From Ulota crispa (lineage: Eukaryota > Streptophyta > Bryopsida > Orthotrichales > Orthotrichaceae): 64,000 nucleotides of DNA. Below are positions 12,532 to 23,790 of the stretch, one piece after another; position 1 is the first letter of the stretch, and each line of letters opens with the position of its first letter. The stretch covers positions 33,487,678-33,551,677 of the forward strand of contig OY987244.1 of NCBI GenBank assembly GCA_963920765.1, in the 5' to 3' direction. Under the pieces are notes generated by a model that saw nothing but the letters and a program-made list of their open reading frames with translations, was not told the origin of the DNA and made no database searches. Both the position numbers and the translations under genes were made by a program.

Positions 12532-12597
<66 letters not shown>

Positions 12598-13930
12598 TAG
12601 AGCACTCACCCCTTGCTGGCAGCATAGACTGCATAGAGGGGATAAGAAGGCAAGATTCCGACCGCTCCAGAGCCCACGTTGATGATGGCTCCTTTCTTGC
12701 GATTCAACATGGAAGGAAGGAACAAGTGAATCATCTTGGTGGTGGTTTCGCAGTTCAGCCGCAACAAGCTCTTCTCCAGATTCACATCCACCTCATGCAG
12801 GAACCGAGCATACGGGTACGAAATACCCACGTTGTTGACCAATATGCCGACTTGGATATCACTGGTGGCTTGCGAAATCTTCGCCAGTCCGCCCTCCAAG
12901 TCATCATCCATGAAGTCCACAATCACAGATCGCACCTGCCACGCCCAATGCATGCCGCAGCACGTGTGTCAAGCCATGAGCACGATGGACAGAAAAGTGG
13001 AGAGGTTGGTGATACAAGCACCGAATGATGGCTAGGAGGGAAAAGAGGAGTACTTGTTCGAGCTAATTAAGGTCTCTTTGTACACAAAACGATTCATTGT
13101 AGGGGGCCGGAACTTTTTGAGAAAATCACGGAAGTAAATATGTATGCTTCAGAGGCTGAAGCTATCGTCCCATACATATTGAAAACAGGAGAAGCGGGAC
13201 TAGAAAGAGACGATGATGATGGCATTACAACTGCTTCAAATGTCGACGACGTGGGAGGAAATGGGAATTAAAAAAAAAAATGCCACCTGAACACTGAACT
13301 TGCTTGAGAGCTCCTTGGAAAACTCCTCCAACTTTGACGCTGATCGGCCCACAATCACGACGTTAATTTTCTTTCGAGCTAACTGGATGGTCATTGCACG
13401 TCCAATTCCGTCTGTGGATCCCGTAATCAATGCCCAGTCGCCATATCTGCTGCATCACCAAAATGCATCGCCACCAATTACATGTACGCACAGAAAGAGC
13501 GGCGCTTTCATACGAGACATGGTACAACGTATCTTCCTCCATCATCCACCCATGCACAATGCGTTAACAGTAGAGTGCTCTCGTTAAAATGTGGCAGCCG
13601 TAATATTTAACAGAGAGAGGGCGGTGTGGACATGGCGTCGACGGATCCAAAGCAGAAAGGTCACGCGCCAACAAGCCGAGGAGATAATTGAGGCAACGAG
13701 AGAGTGCACGTTTCACTAGACTATGTGGACAAGATTGAAGACAGGAAAGAGGCAGGGGGAGGGGGGGGGCGGGGGGAGGAGGACCTTCGGAGGTCCTTGG
13801 CAGGGCGGAGGAAATAGCTATAAAACCATGGAACCACCAAGTAGACGAGACGCAGGATATAAAGGAAGCCGATGGCTGCCAACACCAGCAGCATCCTGTC
13901 TTGTGCGGCAGACCCTTCCGGTGCCCCCAT
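11965..13930 (-). CDS. KCR1: Very-long-chain 3-oxoacyl-CoA reductase (beta-ketoacyl reductase)
   Basis: This NADPH-dependent short-chain dehydrogenase catalyses the second step of microsomal fatty acid elongation, feeding cuticular wax, sphingolipid and storage lipid synthesis at the ER. Five exons on the minus strand join in frame: 13930-13785, 13446-13287, 12935-12610, 12412-12343 and 12222-11965; all introns are GT-AG. The product is 319 residues, matching plant KCR (about 318). A hydrophobic N-terminal segment (about residues 13-41) would anchor it in the membrane. The cofactor motif TGSTDGIG is at about 57-64, NNVG at 136-139, the catalytic serine in VGSGAVG near 191 and the YAASK pair at Tyr206/Lys210. 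The C-terminus is lysine-rich, compatible with ER retention. The stop is TAG. No disruption is seen. Intron 3 holds a long microsatellite and intron 1 begins in a G/C-rich tract. Confidence 0.95.
12532..12594. repeat. Compound (TG)n(AG)n microsatellite in KCR intron 3
   Basis: About 11 TG units are followed by about 20 AG units. On the gene strand this is a (CT)n(CA)n tract beginning about 15 bases after the intron 3 donor, so length changes would alter the intron close to the 5' splice site. Confidence 0.95.
13749..13793 (+). other. G-rich tract at the KCR exon 1 donor
   Basis: The plus strand carries several runs of four or more G (13755-13780), capable of forming a G-quadruplex. On the gene strand this is a C-rich tract directly after the exon 1 donor at 13784. 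Confidence 0.6.
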
Positions 13931-14640
13931 GACGGCCCGCTGCTTCCGTCCGAACCTTCACCCACCAGCACTACTGTCAGCCACAAACCTAGATTGCCTC
14001 GATCAAAGGACACCCGATAAAACCAAGGACGACGACGAGAAACCCGCACATGGCAGCTGCGCTCACGCCCAGGATCAACATTGCAAATTGCACAAACTGA
14101 GCTGCACGACGACGACGACGACACGACGGCTTGCATCACCTAGAGCGACCAGCTAGGAACAGAACGCAGCGCACGAGGCGACGCTGGCAGGGCCAGAAAG
14201 GGAGGAGTATGGAAACGGAAGCTGGCAATGCAAGAAGGCGGCACCTTGGGCGTGCAGTGCAGGGCTTGTTCAGGGTTTGCGCGACGGGAAACACACACAC
14301 ATACACACGCACACAGAGCAGTAGCAGTAGTAGAGCAACGGAAAAGGAAAAGGAAGCGAGCAAGCACCCCAGGGGCCAGGGCCAGGGGAGGCGGGCCTGG
14401 CCGCGACACGCACGCTGGGACCGCAGGTCTGCCCAGGTGAATTTATTTTGTAGCTGCCCGCCCGCCCGCCCGCTCTCCCGTTCACCAGAGCCTGCTACTA
14501 CGTTGCCACTGCGGTATTCCAAGGCTAAGTTAAACTTACTCTCTCGTCTTGCCTTTTGTTCCAGGCTCAGCTTCTCGCTTCTAGCTCCTCCTCCCAACAG
14601 AGTGCGTGGTTCTGAGGGCGAATGCGCTTAACTTGTCTTC
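13931..14640 (-). promoter_or_regulatory. GC-rich upstream region of the KCR gene
   Basis: This interval is markedly GC-richer than the window average and contains CA and (GAC)n-like microsatellites near 14290 and 14106. It lies upstream of the KCR start codon on the minus strand, so it should hold the 5' UTR and promoter. Overlapping long ORFs in both strands are products of the base composition. No TATA box or start site could be assigned with confidence. Confidence 0.4.
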
Positions 14641-16639
14641 TAACTTGAAACAGGCCTATCAATCAGCCCTCATGCCCTCTTCTTGATTAGTGCCCCCCTG
14701 CTTCTTCCATAGTCAAGGTGGTGCTATTGTCGCATGCAGCAAGCGCCTGATCGTCGGAAAAGCTTGGTCCCCATCCATTCTATCCTAGAGTTCTGTAGAA
14801 TTATCTCGAGATAGGAATTATATCTCTGAGAACCCAGAGCAGATTTTAACGTTTTACTGTGAATGCTTCTAAAAGCACAACTCCAAAGTGCAGTATGTAA
14901 GTGAATGGTTTTTATGTCATGGTCTTATCAAGGCTAGGAAGGCCTAGACAAAGAACGAAGCTATAAAAATTACTGCGACGGTCATCAGAATTCGGGAAAA
15001 CTTTTACTTGATGCCACTTGCAGAAACTCGGACATGAAGTAGTGATGGGAATGTTCAGGGTTTAGAGCTAGGACAAGCAGGAAGTACAGAGAACGAGCCT
15101 TTTGACAAATTAAACGTTGTCAAGGCAGAAGAAAAACGACCTCTCCACCAGGCTCGTGGTCTTCCACACGGTACCACAAAACAGATGAAGATTGTTGTGG
15201 CATGCAAATTGGACGATATTTTCAAACCCTAGCTAGCATTGGAAATACCATCAGTCACCTTGTCCGGGATTGTGTTTCTGATGATAATACATTCAAACAA
15301 AGCTCCGAAGGCCTTCCATTACAGGAGCTTTGCAACTCCGACTCAGACAATCCATACTAGCGGAAGTTGAAGAGGATCGCTTGAAGCGCCGGGGTTTATA
15401 AGCCTTCAAGTAAGTTAGAAAGTGAATTGGGTGAAACAGGGGACAGAACTCACAGAAGACCATTGGAATGCCGCCACGGCGACGTTGGGTCGGACACGGG
15501 CACCAGCGAAAGGCTGGACGGGCGGCCATCAAATTATCTTTTCACTGGGCCATACCGGTGGACCCCATCCTGGAGTCGGTAATTGATCATCCTCCACACC
15601 GAATATTGCGTTTAGGTTGCCCTACAATAATTTCTTGACATTTCAGACAATATAAAAATTTACTGCTGCTATAGTAATTTTCATCAAAATTTATTCCAAT
15701 AAATTATTTTTAAAAGGTTTAACAACAATAGTGAAGTTGTCAAAAAATTAACTAACAACGTTGTAGTCATAAATTATGTAAGATTCTTATATTTAGAGAG
15801 TTGCATATGCTTCCAAGTGGCCAGATGATGAATCATAAGGTAATTTATCAAAATAAGGCAACCTAATTGTCAAGGCAACCTAAGTGTAGTATTAAAGTAG
15901 ATTCCTACTTACCAAATCACTCACTACAAGGAAACAGTGTTCAAATTAACCAAATGTACAAATTGACAAAGATTTGACAAAAAAATGTCTAAATTAGGGT
16001 GACCTAATTGACAAGAAAAATTCCAAATTGACACTCCTCCTTTGTAGTTTATGATGTGCAAGTGAACTTGCTTAGTTTCATAATGCATCTTCTTTTTAAA
16101 TTTATTCCTACAAGGCTTCCCTCTTTCACAACCAAATTCTATATACTCAATGAAATAATTATGAGGAGCTTCTAAAGCAAAGAGAGTTGATTGTGCTTGC
16201 ATCTTATACCTCACCTAAAACCATGTTGGCACATATCTTGTTATGCACTTGATTGACTAAGACATCATATTAACATCCCATACTAACCAAGATACTAACT
16301 CATCTGACACTGTTAATAACTGCAATTTGACAAAAATGTGCAGTTTTAGAAAAGAAAACCTTTCAGTCTTAGTATTTCAAGGTTGTGTAACTTCTAACCA
16401 CTATACTCAAATGATGATACCATTTACATCCGTTACTATGCAAAGATAGGCAAAAAAAAAAGTATCAATTAATCACCCCAATGTGTATTATCTTGGTTTG
16501 ACAAAAAGTAGGTGACTCATGGCAATTTCATTCAATATCATTTAAAATAGATAAATTTCCAAATTCATGTAACCCCAACATCTGGACTGTGCCACATGGG
16601 ACGAGACACAACAACAACAATAGCACCAACCAACCTTGA
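14641..16639. other. Intergenic region, no gene recognised
   Basis: A 79-codon open frame at 15532-15293 (-) is basic and has no recognisable family; I do not call it a gene. At 15923 the sequence CACTACAAGGAAACAGTG followed by repeated AAATTGACA-type words resembles one end of a CACTA transposon, but I found no partner end. AT-rich filler otherwise. Confidence 0.35.
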
Positions 16640-17029
16640 CGAGCAGGGATCCCGAGATTCTCATAAATATCTTTAGTGGCAAGGAAACAACAACCCTAGC
16701 TAAGTTAAGCTACAATACAATGGTAACTTACATGTGCTAGAATTTCAAAACTAGCACTGGCAGTGTCAAAGACGCTCGCAGATAGGTTTTCCAAAACCCT
16801 GAAAAGCATGTGTGGCAGAAGTGTTGCAAAACAAGGGCAGGGCAGGGTAGGCGGGCGTGAGTGTGAACATGCATTGATTGGCCCGGGGAAAGCAAGCAAG
16901 AGAGGTGCCCATCGTGGTCAGTGAGTAACTTACGATGGTCATCACGGTGGCTGCTCTCTTGTTGTCGTTGACAATATCAATGGCCATGGCCATGGCCGTC
17001 AGCTGGGGATGCAGACCCCGCAGCAGCAT
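16640..17029 (-). pseudogene. Exon-like fragments of an unrecognised gene
   Basis: On the minus strand three pieces look like exons: 17029-16935 (open, contains QLTAMAMAIDIVNDNKRAA, followed by GTAAGT), a piece near 16800-16733 between a pyrimidine-rich TTTTCAG and GTAAGT (contains VLENLSASVFD), and 16676-16641 between ACTAAAG and a GTTGGT. The first two do not join in an open frame as I read them. Good splice signals and better base composition than the surroundings suggest a gene remnant or a diverged gene. I cannot name the family. Confidence 0.3.
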
Positions 17030-18081
17030 TCATTTGCCTTCACTCTCCTTAACAGCCTAGCCGTGCCTTGCCTCCCTTTGCTTTTCCCTCGCCTGGCCAG
17101 AACCTTCGAATCCCAATGGGGGGGCGTGTTTTTGTTTCTGGCTACAAATTGCTAGAAAGCTATAAAATTTTTGAGGAGCCTAAAATTATTACCAAAGTTA
17201 GTGAAAACATTGAGTGTAATTCACCAAAATTCACCAATAAAAAAGACTGCTTTCACCCCCATTTCCCACATGTCACGCCATAATCATTTACTTTAGATGT
17301 CTTTTTGCACTAAAAAGCTGGGAATCCCATGTGGACTTCACCAAAAAATAAATGAAAGGAGCCAGATTTGCACCCAAAAAAATAAAGGCAAATCGCCAAA
17401 TTAGCACCAAAGAAAAAAATCCAATATAAACACGGGGGGACTTGAAGGGACGAAAGTTACTGCAGTAAGTTAGTGTACGCTTAGCGGGGGAGCATGCATG
17501 CACTCATGCAGGAATGGTTCCACAACCGTGCGTCCCAAAGGCAGCATGCAAGCAAGCAAGGGCTGCTTCATTGATTATGATGATGTGGCTCTGTCTATGG
17601 CGTGGGTGTGACATCCGTAAAGTCTGCAAGCAAGCCTTGCAGCAGGAGCAGGGGTAGGGGCAGGGGCAGGGGATGCCATCACACTCTCACGTCATTATTC
17701 TGAGTAAGGTATTCAAGGAACAACGCCTTGGCTCCCATCCATTTAATATTGTTGCCGTGCCTTCCTCAACCACCCTCCACTCCACGGCATCCCCATTCCC
17801 ACTCGCTTTCACATGTTATAAGCTAAGTTTAATGTGGGCCGCGCTATCTATCTTACGAATTTCAGTTTTTCCAGCACTCTCCAGGTAAATTGTAGCATGT
17901 GGGCCACGCTATCAACGGACGCCCACTCACTTTTGGATGTCTGGCACACACACAGTGGCCCACTCTACTCCATGAAGTTTGCCCAAGAGTGTAGTGTTGG
18001 ATGCCAGTTGGTTGGAGATGCACGGTTATTTAGATGGCACACAATCATACGTGGATGCCATTAGTGTTGTCACTTTTCTTG
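17030..18081. other. Intergenic region with G-rich tract
   Basis: No gene recognised. At 17651-17672 four GGGG runs are separated by two-base spacers, a canonical G-quadruplex motif. CATGCA/AAGCAAGC-rich words surround 17500-17640. Confidence 0.45.
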
Positions 18082-18184
18082 CACTAGTAGAAAATTTAGT
18101 ACAAAATCAATAGAATTTCAACCAAAAACTGTTGATTTTTTTTGTGGATTTGGTCAAGTTGATTTGGGCTGCCCGCACCACCGA

Positions 18185-18262
18185 GCAGGGCTGCCGACAG
18201 GGGGGTTTGAAACCCCCACCTCTGGGTTCACAAACCACAAGACTACCACGTCATTCACAACC
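18185..18262 (-). repeat. tRNA-derived segment (SINE-like) inside the CACTA element
   Basis: Read on the minus strand, GTGGTAGTCTTGTGG is followed by an AGAGGT and by a perfect stem with loop, GGGGGTTTCAAACCCCC, which is a T-arm with a B-box-like centre. Order and spacing resemble the 5' part of a tRNA promoter (A box, then B box). No complete cloverleaf can be drawn, so this is a derived fragment, perhaps the head of a SINE, not a functional tRNA gene. Confidence 0.4.
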
Positions 18263-18788
18263 ACTAGTACGCATGTACTCACACATGTGCACAATAATAT
18301 CATGATTGTATTTGTACATTAAATGTTTATGTATTTAGTAACCCAGTAGACTTTGGAGGCTATTTCAGCCCATTAAAGGATTTTTTTTCAAATAACTTAG
18401 AACCAAAAAAAGTTGGTAAATGTATTTTACTTTCACCTCCAACAATTTATTTTGGATTTCAATCTTTTTATCAAAAATTATGAGCTAAAATCAGAGAAGG
18501 TGTTTAGAAATTAAAAAAAATTGTTAATTTCCATCCTTTTGATTTTGTTTATAAATTTTTATTGGAATTCACAAATCTCAAAAAGATTGTTGCATACAAA
18601 GGTTGGATTCATTAATAATTATTATTTAGTGCTAGTTTTTTTGTAAAAAGAACCTTATTTTGTTAAAATAGCCTCTATAGTTTGATAACTTTAAATAACA
18701 TGAAATTGTGAAAAGTTACGGAATTAAAATTTTGCAATTATAAAATCAAAATTCTATAGATTTTTGAATAGTTTTGGATATTTTTTAA

Positions 18789-19201
18789 GGGCATTAATAT
18801 GTGAATCACACCCTTTGAACTATTGTACCACACCCTTGGGGTAAATTTTAGATTTCTACCATCAAAAATTTGAGTTTGAGAATTTTGAATTCAAATTTGG
18901 ACTTAGAGACCATGATATTGACTAGGACCATAAAAAAAAATTGCAATTCAACAACACCCAATGAAAAAGCTTATCTTTATTTACAAACAAAAGTAAAATT
19001 AACAATTTTCTCTGTAACTAAACTTTTTCATTGGTTGTTGTTGAACTACAACTTTTTTTATGGTTCTAGACTAAACCACGGTCTCTAAGTCCAAATTTGA
19101 ATTTAAAATTTTCAAATTCAGCTTTTTGATGGTAGAAATCTAAAAATTACCCCATGGTGTGATATAGTAATTGGAAGGGTGTGGTACACATATCAATTCC
19201 C
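18789..19201. mobile_element. Foldback MITE, copy 1, nested in the CACTA element
   Basis: The 413-bp sequence is one long inverted repeat: the left arm (TAGATTTCTACCATCAAAAA ... TTAGAGACCATGAT ... CAACAACACCCAATGAAAAAG) is repeated inverted in the right arm, with a short centre near 18990. Ends are GGGCATTAATATGTG and CACATATCAATTCCC. Two relatives lie at 21743 and 22199. Confidence 0.85.
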
Positions 19202-19909
19202 ATCTTTTAAAGCTTATAAAAATATTTTATAAGATTGTTTTATTTTAATTCATTTGGTTAGTAATAGAAGGAAAAATACTAAAAATACCCTTTAAGTCTT
19301 TCAAAATATCAAGTTTACGCCAAAAGTATTTGAAACATAAAAAATATTCCTTATTTTTTGTAGGAATATCAATTATACTCCTATTATTTTGGACAAATAA
19401 TAAAAAGCTCTTCTATTTTTAAATGTTAAATATATTCTTGTGTTATTTGAAATGTAAAAAATACCTTTGGTTTCTTGTAAGAATTTGCATTAGACTATAC
19501 ACTTGGTTATCATATAACACAAAGATATAAATAATTTAAAATAGTTGAGGAGCATTTTTAATACTTTCCCGATATATTAGAAGCATTGTTGATATTTATA
19601 CAAAAAGGAAAGATATTTTTGGTACTTTTAATCCTTGAGGGACATGTATGATTTTTTCAAAGAATTGAGGAGCTTCTTTTATATTTGTTTATAAAGAAAT
19701 TTTGGTATTTAAAACAACAAAATGTTGTATTTATATAAAATTTTGTTGAATTAGTGAAGTTGTGTCCAAAAGTGTCCAGATCAACAGAACACTATTGATT
19801 TTTTTGTTATAATGGTCATGTTTTTACTTGACTTTAAAGGCTGCTAATTTTAAATCTAACCAAATTGTGAAAAGTAATGAAAATATGACCAGCCAATGTA
19901 CACTCAAAC

Positions 19910-20855
19910 TTCTAAAAGATTCTATTTTTTTTGAAAACTTCTTTTATTTTTTAAAACTTCAAAACATTTTAATGAGGTCCAAAAAGATTCTAAAAAGATT
20001 TCAAAAACAAACCTAAACTATTGTAATAGTTTTTTTATTAAAAATATTTTAAAGTATTTTGATGAATTACAAAAAGATTCCTAAAGGACTCTTATTTAGT
20101 CTAAGAGATTCTATTTCTATAAATATTTTGAAGTACTTTAACAAATTTCACAAAGATTTTAAAAAGATTCTCAAAGATTCCAAAAAGGTTCTTGAAAATT
20201 CTCAAAGATTCTCAAAGATTTTTAAAATTTCCAAAAAGATTCTCAAAAGATTCCCAAAGATTCTCAAAGATTCCCAAAGCTTCTAGGAAGATTCCAAGAA
20301 GATTTTTATAGATTTTCAAAAATTCTCAAAAAAATTCAAAATTCTTAGAACATTTCCAAAGATTCTCAAAGATTTTCAAGAATTCTCAAATATTCCTAAA
20401 AGATTTTCAAAGATTCCAAGAAGATTCTCAAAGATTTCCAAAGATTCTCAAACATTATCGAAGATTCTAAAAAAACTTGAAAAGATTTCCAAAGATTTCC
20501 AAAGATTCTCAAAGATTCCTAAAAGATTCTCAAAGATTCCAAGAATATTTTCAAAGATTCTTAAATCTTGAAAAGATTCTTAAATATTTTTAAAAATATT
20601 GAAAAGAATCTCAATGATTCCTAAAAGATTCTCTAAGATTCTCAATTGTCCTCAAACTTTTTCAAAGATTCTAAAAAAACTTGAAAAGATTCTCAAAGAT
20701 TCTAAGAAGATTCTCACAAGTTCCAAAATCTTGAAAAGATTCTTAAATATTCTTAAAAATCTTGAAAAGATTCTCAATGATTTCCAAAAGATTCTTAAAG
20801 ATTCTTAAAGATTCACAAGAAATTCCCAAAAGATTTTCAAAAGATTCCAAATTTT
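19910..20855. repeat. AAAGATTC minisatellite array
   Basis: Nearly 1 kb consists of irregular repeats of a 10-11-bp unit of the type AAAGATTCTC with insertions and substitutions. Open frames running through it (lysine/isoleucine-rich, KILKDSKK-like) reflect the repeat and are not genes. It lies inside the right half of the CACTA element. Confidence 0.9.
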
Positions 20856-21005
20856 TTGTTGATTTAGATAATAGTGTCCAAATCAACAGAACGTATTTAG
20901 TTTTTTTCATAATTATGTTAAATTAGTCATTTAGCATGGGCAAGTGCCCAAATTAACAAGAAATTGTTGGTTTTTTGTTGTTTTGGATAGAGTTTTCTAC
21001 TAGTG

Positions 21006-21742
21006 TCGGCTCTGCACAGCAACAAAGGACCAAGGCTTTGCACAGACAGAAGCTACCCTCACCAAGTTTGAGTAGGTAATTATTTCCTCAAAGATCAGCC
21101 AAAGCTACTTATACGCTGCCTCTCACATCATGGCTGCTTGTTTTTCTCATTTACCTAAATAATTAGGCAAAAGGGTACAATCATGATTGGTGTGTTTGAT
21201 TGTACGTTATTGTAAACATTGCATTGAGATTGATACTGGAGACATGGTCAAAGCTTCTTGCAATGTTTTGGATGTTCTTGAACGATCCTTCACAAAACAA
21301 TATATATACAAGTATCTTCTCATAGTTTGGTTGATTATTGAGTTCAAAAACCATTCACAATGGATCATAGCTTTGTGGATATAGGCACATGTACATGTAA
21401 TTCTCATATTTCATACAAGAATTAGCATGGTCCATACTAATTTTTCACAAAATATTCTAGATGAAGACTAATGGAGCAATTTACTTTTGTTTCATAAAGT
21501 GTTCACTAATAACTAAAGGGAAGATCTAGTGATGAGAGATGATGATGTATCTTCCTTACTTACTAATGTTTGGTGTTTGGTTATTGCATGTTAAAAATTA
21601 TAGGAATGCTAAGAGACCTAGAATATGAAGGCTAATAGTATGAGATCAAAATTGAAATCAAGTCTTGTCCAAGTATCTCAAGTGGAGATATTTTATATTT
21701 TACTACTTTAGGTCATACTTATGCTACTATATAATTATTGAT
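21006..21742. other. AT-rich spacer, nothing recognised
   Basis: No gene or structured repeat was seen between the CACTA element and the next foldback MITE. Confidence 0.45.
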
Positions 21743-22166
21743 GGGTATTGATACATGCACACTGAGGGGTTGATATTTGCATACCCCCCATGGGATAAAT
21801 TTTAGATTTCTACCATCATAAAGTTGAATTTCAGAAAGTTGAATTTAGATTTGGACTTAGAGACCATGATTTAGTCTAGAACCAAAAAAAAAGTTGCAAC
21901 TCAACAACACCCAATGAAAAAATTTAGCTAGGGGAAAAAGTGTTACTTCTACTTTTGTTTACAACTCTGGCTAAACTTTTTCAATGGGTGTTGTTGAGTT
22001 GCAACTTTTTTTTGGTTCTAAACAAAATCATGGTCTCTAAGTCCAAATCTAAATTCAAGATTCTGAAATTCAACTTTATGATGGTAGAAATCTAAAATTT
22101 ATCCCGGGGGGAGGGGGGGTGTGCAAATATCAACCCCCCCCCCCTCGTGTGCATATATCAATTCCC
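21743..22166. mobile_element. Foldback MITE, copy 2
   Basis: Inverted-repeat element with ends GGGTATTGATACATGCACAC and GTGTGCATATATCAATTCCC. Arms share the TTAGAGACCATGATTTAGTC and CAACAACACCC blocks with copy 1. A poly-G/C expansion at 22105-22145 disturbs the right end. Confidence 0.85.
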
Positions 22167-22198
22167 TTGTTGATTCTTCTAGCAGTAATGTTTGTTTT

Positions 22199-22597
22199 GG
22201 GAATTGGTATATGCATATCGAGAGATTGATATTTGCACACCCTCCCACGGTAGATTTTAGATTTCTTCCAACACAAAGTTGAATTTGAGAACTTGAATTC
22301 AGATTTGGACTTAGAGACCATGGTTTAGTCTAGAACCATAAAAAAAGTTGCAATTCAACAACACCCACCAAAAAAGTTTAGCTAGGGGGAAAAGTGATAC
22401 TTTTACTTTTGTTTGTAAAAGAAGCTAATTTTTTTTGTTAGGTGTTGTTGAATTGCAACTTTTTAAAAGGTTCTAGACTAAATCATGGTTTCTAAGTCCA
22501 ACATCTAAGTTCAAAATTCTCAAATTCAGCTTTGTGATGAAAAAAATCTAAAATTTACCCTAAGGGGATATGCAAATATCAACCCTTGAGTGTGCAC
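22199..22597. mobile_element. Foldback MITE, copy 3, right end truncated
   Basis: Starts GGGAATTGGTATATGCATAT 32 bp after copy 2 in a tandem arrangement and folds back with the same internal blocks. The right end stops at GAGTGTGCAC, short of the ATCAATTCCC terminus, exactly where chromovirus sequence begins. The loss is probably linked to that retroelement. Confidence 0.8.
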
Positions 22598-22599
22598 CA

Positions 22600-22850
22600 A
22601 AAAGAGGCCGTAGTAGCTCCTTGACCGCTCTAGCAGTATCATTGGTGGGAATCTGATGGATTAGAAGCCAACTCAGATAGGCTTGGCAACAGCTCATAGA
22701 GGACAAACCAAACGTGCAAAGTGGGTGATCAGGAAGATTGAAAAACAAAAGAAGGAAAAGCGTTGCCTTAGGTGCGGTGCAACAAATCATTGTATCAGTG
22801 CATGTTTCTACTAACCAACATAGCCAACTTCCAACGAGTGGAATTCTAAT
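22600..22850 (+). pseudogene. Gag fragment with CCHC zinc knuckle
   Basis: The frame reads KRCLRCGATNHCISAC at about 22761-22808, a Cys-X2-Cys-X4-His-X4-Cys nucleic-acid-binding knuckle that ends retrotransposon Gag. A basic lysine-rich stretch precedes it. The capsid part upstream is missing or unrecognisable, and the fragment starts at the truncated MITE. Confidence 0.75.
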
Positions 22851-23035
22851 GAGTGCATTTTTGTCAATCAAGCATAAGCCAAACTAGCAACAATGCAAGT
22901 AGAACTCTCACCAAAGGTTGATAGTTAGTCAAGATCCAAGTTGGAAAATGATTAGTTTCTGCTTATAGTTGCAAGCAAAAGCATCATCATGCCTTAGCTA
23001 AAGAAGTAGAATGGGAAGGGTTTAAAAGGAAATTC

Positions 23036-23790
23036 ATGATTACACCATTTGTCTTGGTACGTGCAATAATTAACCAAACAGACATTGCTGATGCACTTAT
23101 TGATAATGGATGTTTATGCTATTTTCTTGTGAATTTTTGTTTTGCTAGGAAAGGTAAGCTTGAGTGCTTTGATATACCACCTCAATTCATTGAGGAGATT
23201 GATAGAAAAGATATTTCAGTGCAATAGGTTACAAAATTTTGGTACAATATTAGCGGGCATAAGGAATTTGAGTTTGCATAGTATTTTGGAACACCATGGG
23301 CTATGATTTAATTTTTAAGAAATGGTAGATGAATAAGAATGACGTCTGAATTGCTCCAGCAAAGAAGTCGTTATACATTCTCAGCTCCAAAATTAGGGTG
23401 AGGAGCCAGGAAGGCTGCTTGTTTGCTGATAGCTACTCAGCTTGGAACAGCACCAAGAAATTGGATCTTTGGTTACAAGAAATAAGCGCCTAAGTTTTTC
23501 TCAGAAATTTACAAGAGAGCCAAGTTAAATCAATGAAGGTTTTTACAGTTTTTATAGCTAATAATGAAAAGGTATTTGTTCTAAAAAAGCTACTCAATCC
23601 TAAAGAACGACTCATGAGCACTACTAGCATTGTCTAGCATTATTTGACTTTTCTAAAGCTAGTGAGCTTCCATCGCTGCAAGGACCAAGAATTGATCATA
23701 AAATCAGCGTGGAGATAAAAGACAAAAGAGAAGTCAACCTTCTTTGGTGCCTTCTTTACAACATGTCAGATGTCATGGACATGAGTGGAC
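23036..23790 (+). pseudogene. Retroviral-type aspartic protease and linker of the outer element
   Basis: An open 63-codon frame from 23036 contains ALIDNGCLCYFLVN, the active-site region of Ty3/gypsy proteases (usually DSG or DTG; here DNG). Farther on come MGYDLIFKKW (the glycine-rich flap/substrate region) and, near 23650-23775, SELPSLQGPRIDHKI and LLYNMS, the linker that normally leads into RT. Stops and shifts break the frame. Ends at the nested element. Confidence 0.75.

Larger units (their letters stand above)
18082..21005. mobile_element. Non-autonomous CACTA (En/Spm-type) DNA transposon
   Basis: The left end is CACTAGTAGAAAA at 18082-18094 and the right end is its exact inverse TTTTCTACTAGTG ending at 21005. 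The flanking triplets are TTG and TCG, one transition apart, compatible with the 3-bp duplication of this superfamily. Subterminal repeats of a TGTTGATTT/CAAATCAACA word occur near both ends (18130, 19790, 20860, 20945), where CACTA transposases bind. The 2.9-kb interior encodes no transposase. It carries a tRNA-like segment, a foldback MITE and a minisatellite. Confidence 0.85.

Noticed and set aside
12428..13028. Plus-strand ORFs across the KCR gene
   Set aside because: They are antisense shadows of KCR exons and its microsatellite.
14131..14631. 166- and 153-codon ORFs on both strands
   Set aside because: They arise in GC-rich DNA upstream of KCR, overlap each other, show low-complexity composition and no motif.
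18185..18262. Functional tRNA gene
   Set aside because: No complete acceptor stem and anticodon arm can be drawn; only a tRNA-derived fragment is supported.
19828..20808. Series of lysine-rich ORFs (KILKDSKK-like)
   Set aside because: They are translations of the AAAGATTC minisatellite.
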